From positions 1 to 60,184 of the forward strand of contig VEMX01000026.1 of assembly GCA_009711805.1 (NCBI GenBank): DNA of 60,184 nt, written 5' to 3'. Numbering within the stretch: the stretch's first letter is position 1; every line of letters begins with the position of its first letter. The DNA is from Balneolaceae bacterium. GTDB taxonomy: Bacteria > Bacteroidota > Rhodothermia > Balneolales > Balneolaceae. The position numbers were made by a program, and so were the translations under genes. Below are positions 59,579 through 60,184 of the stretch, piece by piece. Below the pieces are notes generated by a model. It worked only from the letters and a program-made list of their open reading frames with translations, had not been told where the DNA came from and ran no database searches.

Positions 59579-59728
59579 CTAATCCTCGGAAACCCCTTCC
59601 CGGTTAATCCCGCTTTCCCTGCGAAGCAACTCCAGTAAATACTTTCGCCCATGATGTTTGGCCGGTATACGCAGGTAGGTGGGGCCGTAGTCCATTTGGT
59701 TGGGTTGGCCGTAAATCGTATCTAATTA
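59579..59728 (-). pseudogene. C39-peptidase exporter remnant 4, catalytic Cys changed to Tyr
   Basis: Reads QMDYGPTYLRIPAKHHGRKY then LLELLRRESGINREGVSED and stop. Against remnant 1 the catalytic Cys and the next conserved Cys are both Tyr (TGC to TAC), so it is inactive even before truncation. The start codon is also lost. Confidence 0.8.
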
Positions 59729-59818
59729 TGCTCGTGTAAAGTGGTTTCTTTTCAATATGTCACGGACTGTTTCAATGGGCTTGTCTTCGAATCTTCACAG
59801 AATCGAACAGAGCTTTAA

Positions 59819-60058
59819 TCATTCCTTTTCCGTTAATTCAATCCGGTATTTGACCACATACTCAGCACCTGTTTCTTCATTCGTTTTTTTACTATAGAGA
59901 TAGCCGTTTTTGATATCGTAAATAGGTTGATCTTCAGGAAGTACCAGCCTTGCAAGTAGTTCGCCTGATGGGTTAAGAATCCACCACTCATAGGTTTCGT
60001 TTTGTACATCCATTGGCACTGCCACCCACATCCTGTTTTCATCATCGACCATTAACCT
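59819..60058 (-). pseudogene. Beta-propeller lipoprotein 4, 3' part, interrupted by IS630
   Basis: About 77 C-terminal codons (MVDDENRMWVAVP ... GAEYVVKYRIELTEKE) remain, homologous to propellers 2 and 3. The coding sequence breaks exactly at the TA dinucleotide where the IS630 end begins. Confidence 0.88.
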
Positions 60059-60059
60059 A

Positions 60060-60184
60060 GTGTCATGTCAATCCTGAAAAGTCGGGTAAAGTCGGTGTAA
60101 TTTTATTCGGGCATCGTCTGTTGTGAATTGCCAATTGATTGTTTTGGATTTCTTGTTTCTGGCCTTTTCCCATGCCGTTGATTC
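60060..60184. mobile_element. IS630-family element, right-hand border (partial)
   Basis: Starts after the target TA at 60058-60059 with GTGTCATGTCAATCC and contains the end of the transposase gene. IS630/Tc1-type elements insert at and duplicate TA. Confidence 0.8.
60068..60184 (-). CDS. IS630-family transposase, C-terminal end (partial)
   Basis: 38 codons ending TINWQFTTDDARIKLHRLYP then TFQD and stop. The WxFTTxDARIKLxRLYP ending is characteristic of IS630-family transposases. The gene continues beyond the window. Confidence 0.85.
   Translation of the reverse strand, partial: ESTAWEKARNKKSKTINWQFTTDDARIKLHRLYPTFQD

Noticed and set aside
53873-60058. Toxin-immunity (contact-dependent) locus
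   Set aside because: The propellers carry lipoprotein signals and the small proteins have export leaders; no toxin-domain signature seen.
1-60184. CRISPR arrays
   Set aside because: Repeats present are dispersed or tandem duplications with irregular spacing; no short regularly spaced repeats with unique spacers, and no cas genes.

Overview
The window looks like chromosomal DNA of a marine or saline Balneolota/Rhodothermota-type bacterium (a Bacteroidota relative). The basis is moderate GC, many lipoproteins with short lipoboxes, a type IX secretion C-terminal domain, CarboxypepD_reg-type TonB receptors and a Sec-type clade II NosZ. It is bounded by insertion sequences: the first bases are the start of an IS110-family transposase gene and the last 125 bases are the end of an IS630-family element. 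The genus is inference.

Positions 1-13.7 kb: decayed left edge (IS110 start, Crp/Fnr fragment), an M61 peptidase, an alginate-export-type porin, and a tight minus-strand nitrite reduction operon nirK - nirV-like - SCO - cupredoxin. Then come nadA, a hemerythrin-like protein with an Fe-S-type regulator, heme A synthase (plus strand) and a PLP decarboxylase.

Positions 14.7-31 kb: denitrification and NO defence. Three small or medium polytopic membrane proteins with a shared His/Gly-Trp motif, a large conserved cysteine-containing protein of unknown function, RIC (ScdA/YtfE), an NsrR-like Rrf2 regulator and a complete clade II nos operon (cytochrome c, nosZ, membrane protein, nosL, nosD, nosF, nosY). 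A divergent plus-strand operon encodes a His/Cys-rich small protein, a Met/His-rich lipoprotein and an OprC/NosA-type copper receptor. The same inverted repeat (TAAGAS-N6-STCTTW-like) precedes nirK, ric, the Rrf2 gene, the nos operon and the copper receptor operon, so these look like one regulon. No canonical NO reductase gene is present.

Positions 31-50 kb: a TPP-riboswitch operon (methyltransferase, AIR-synthase-like, ThiE-like, Trm112-like), a zinc/cadmium-type P-type ATPase, an HMA-AraC regulator with a thioredoxin-like and an outer-membrane protein, DUF3179 and AhpD-like proteins, a Rieske/glutamate-synthase fusion, an SDR/DUF2867 protein, a DUF1772 protein, GIY-YIG, tRNA-Asn, truA and guaC. 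Intergenic spaces here are full of REP-like and duplicated segments, including a 0.32-kb duplication that carries the 3' tail of the DUF1772 gene.

Positions 50.8-60.2 kb: a T9SS-exported cohesin/cadherin-like protein, then the most unusual region: a tandem array of cassettes, each a short double-glycine-leader, cysteine-rich peptide followed by a six-bladed beta-propeller lipoprotein. Remnants of a C39-peptidase exporter (one with its catalytic Cys changed to Tyr) and of a LuxR-type HTH lie between the cassettes. A conserved 5'-UTR hairpin with a compensatory base pair change and a triple TACGTA operator are shared. This appears to be an expanding and decaying secreted-peptide locus; the fourth propeller is cut by the IS630 element.
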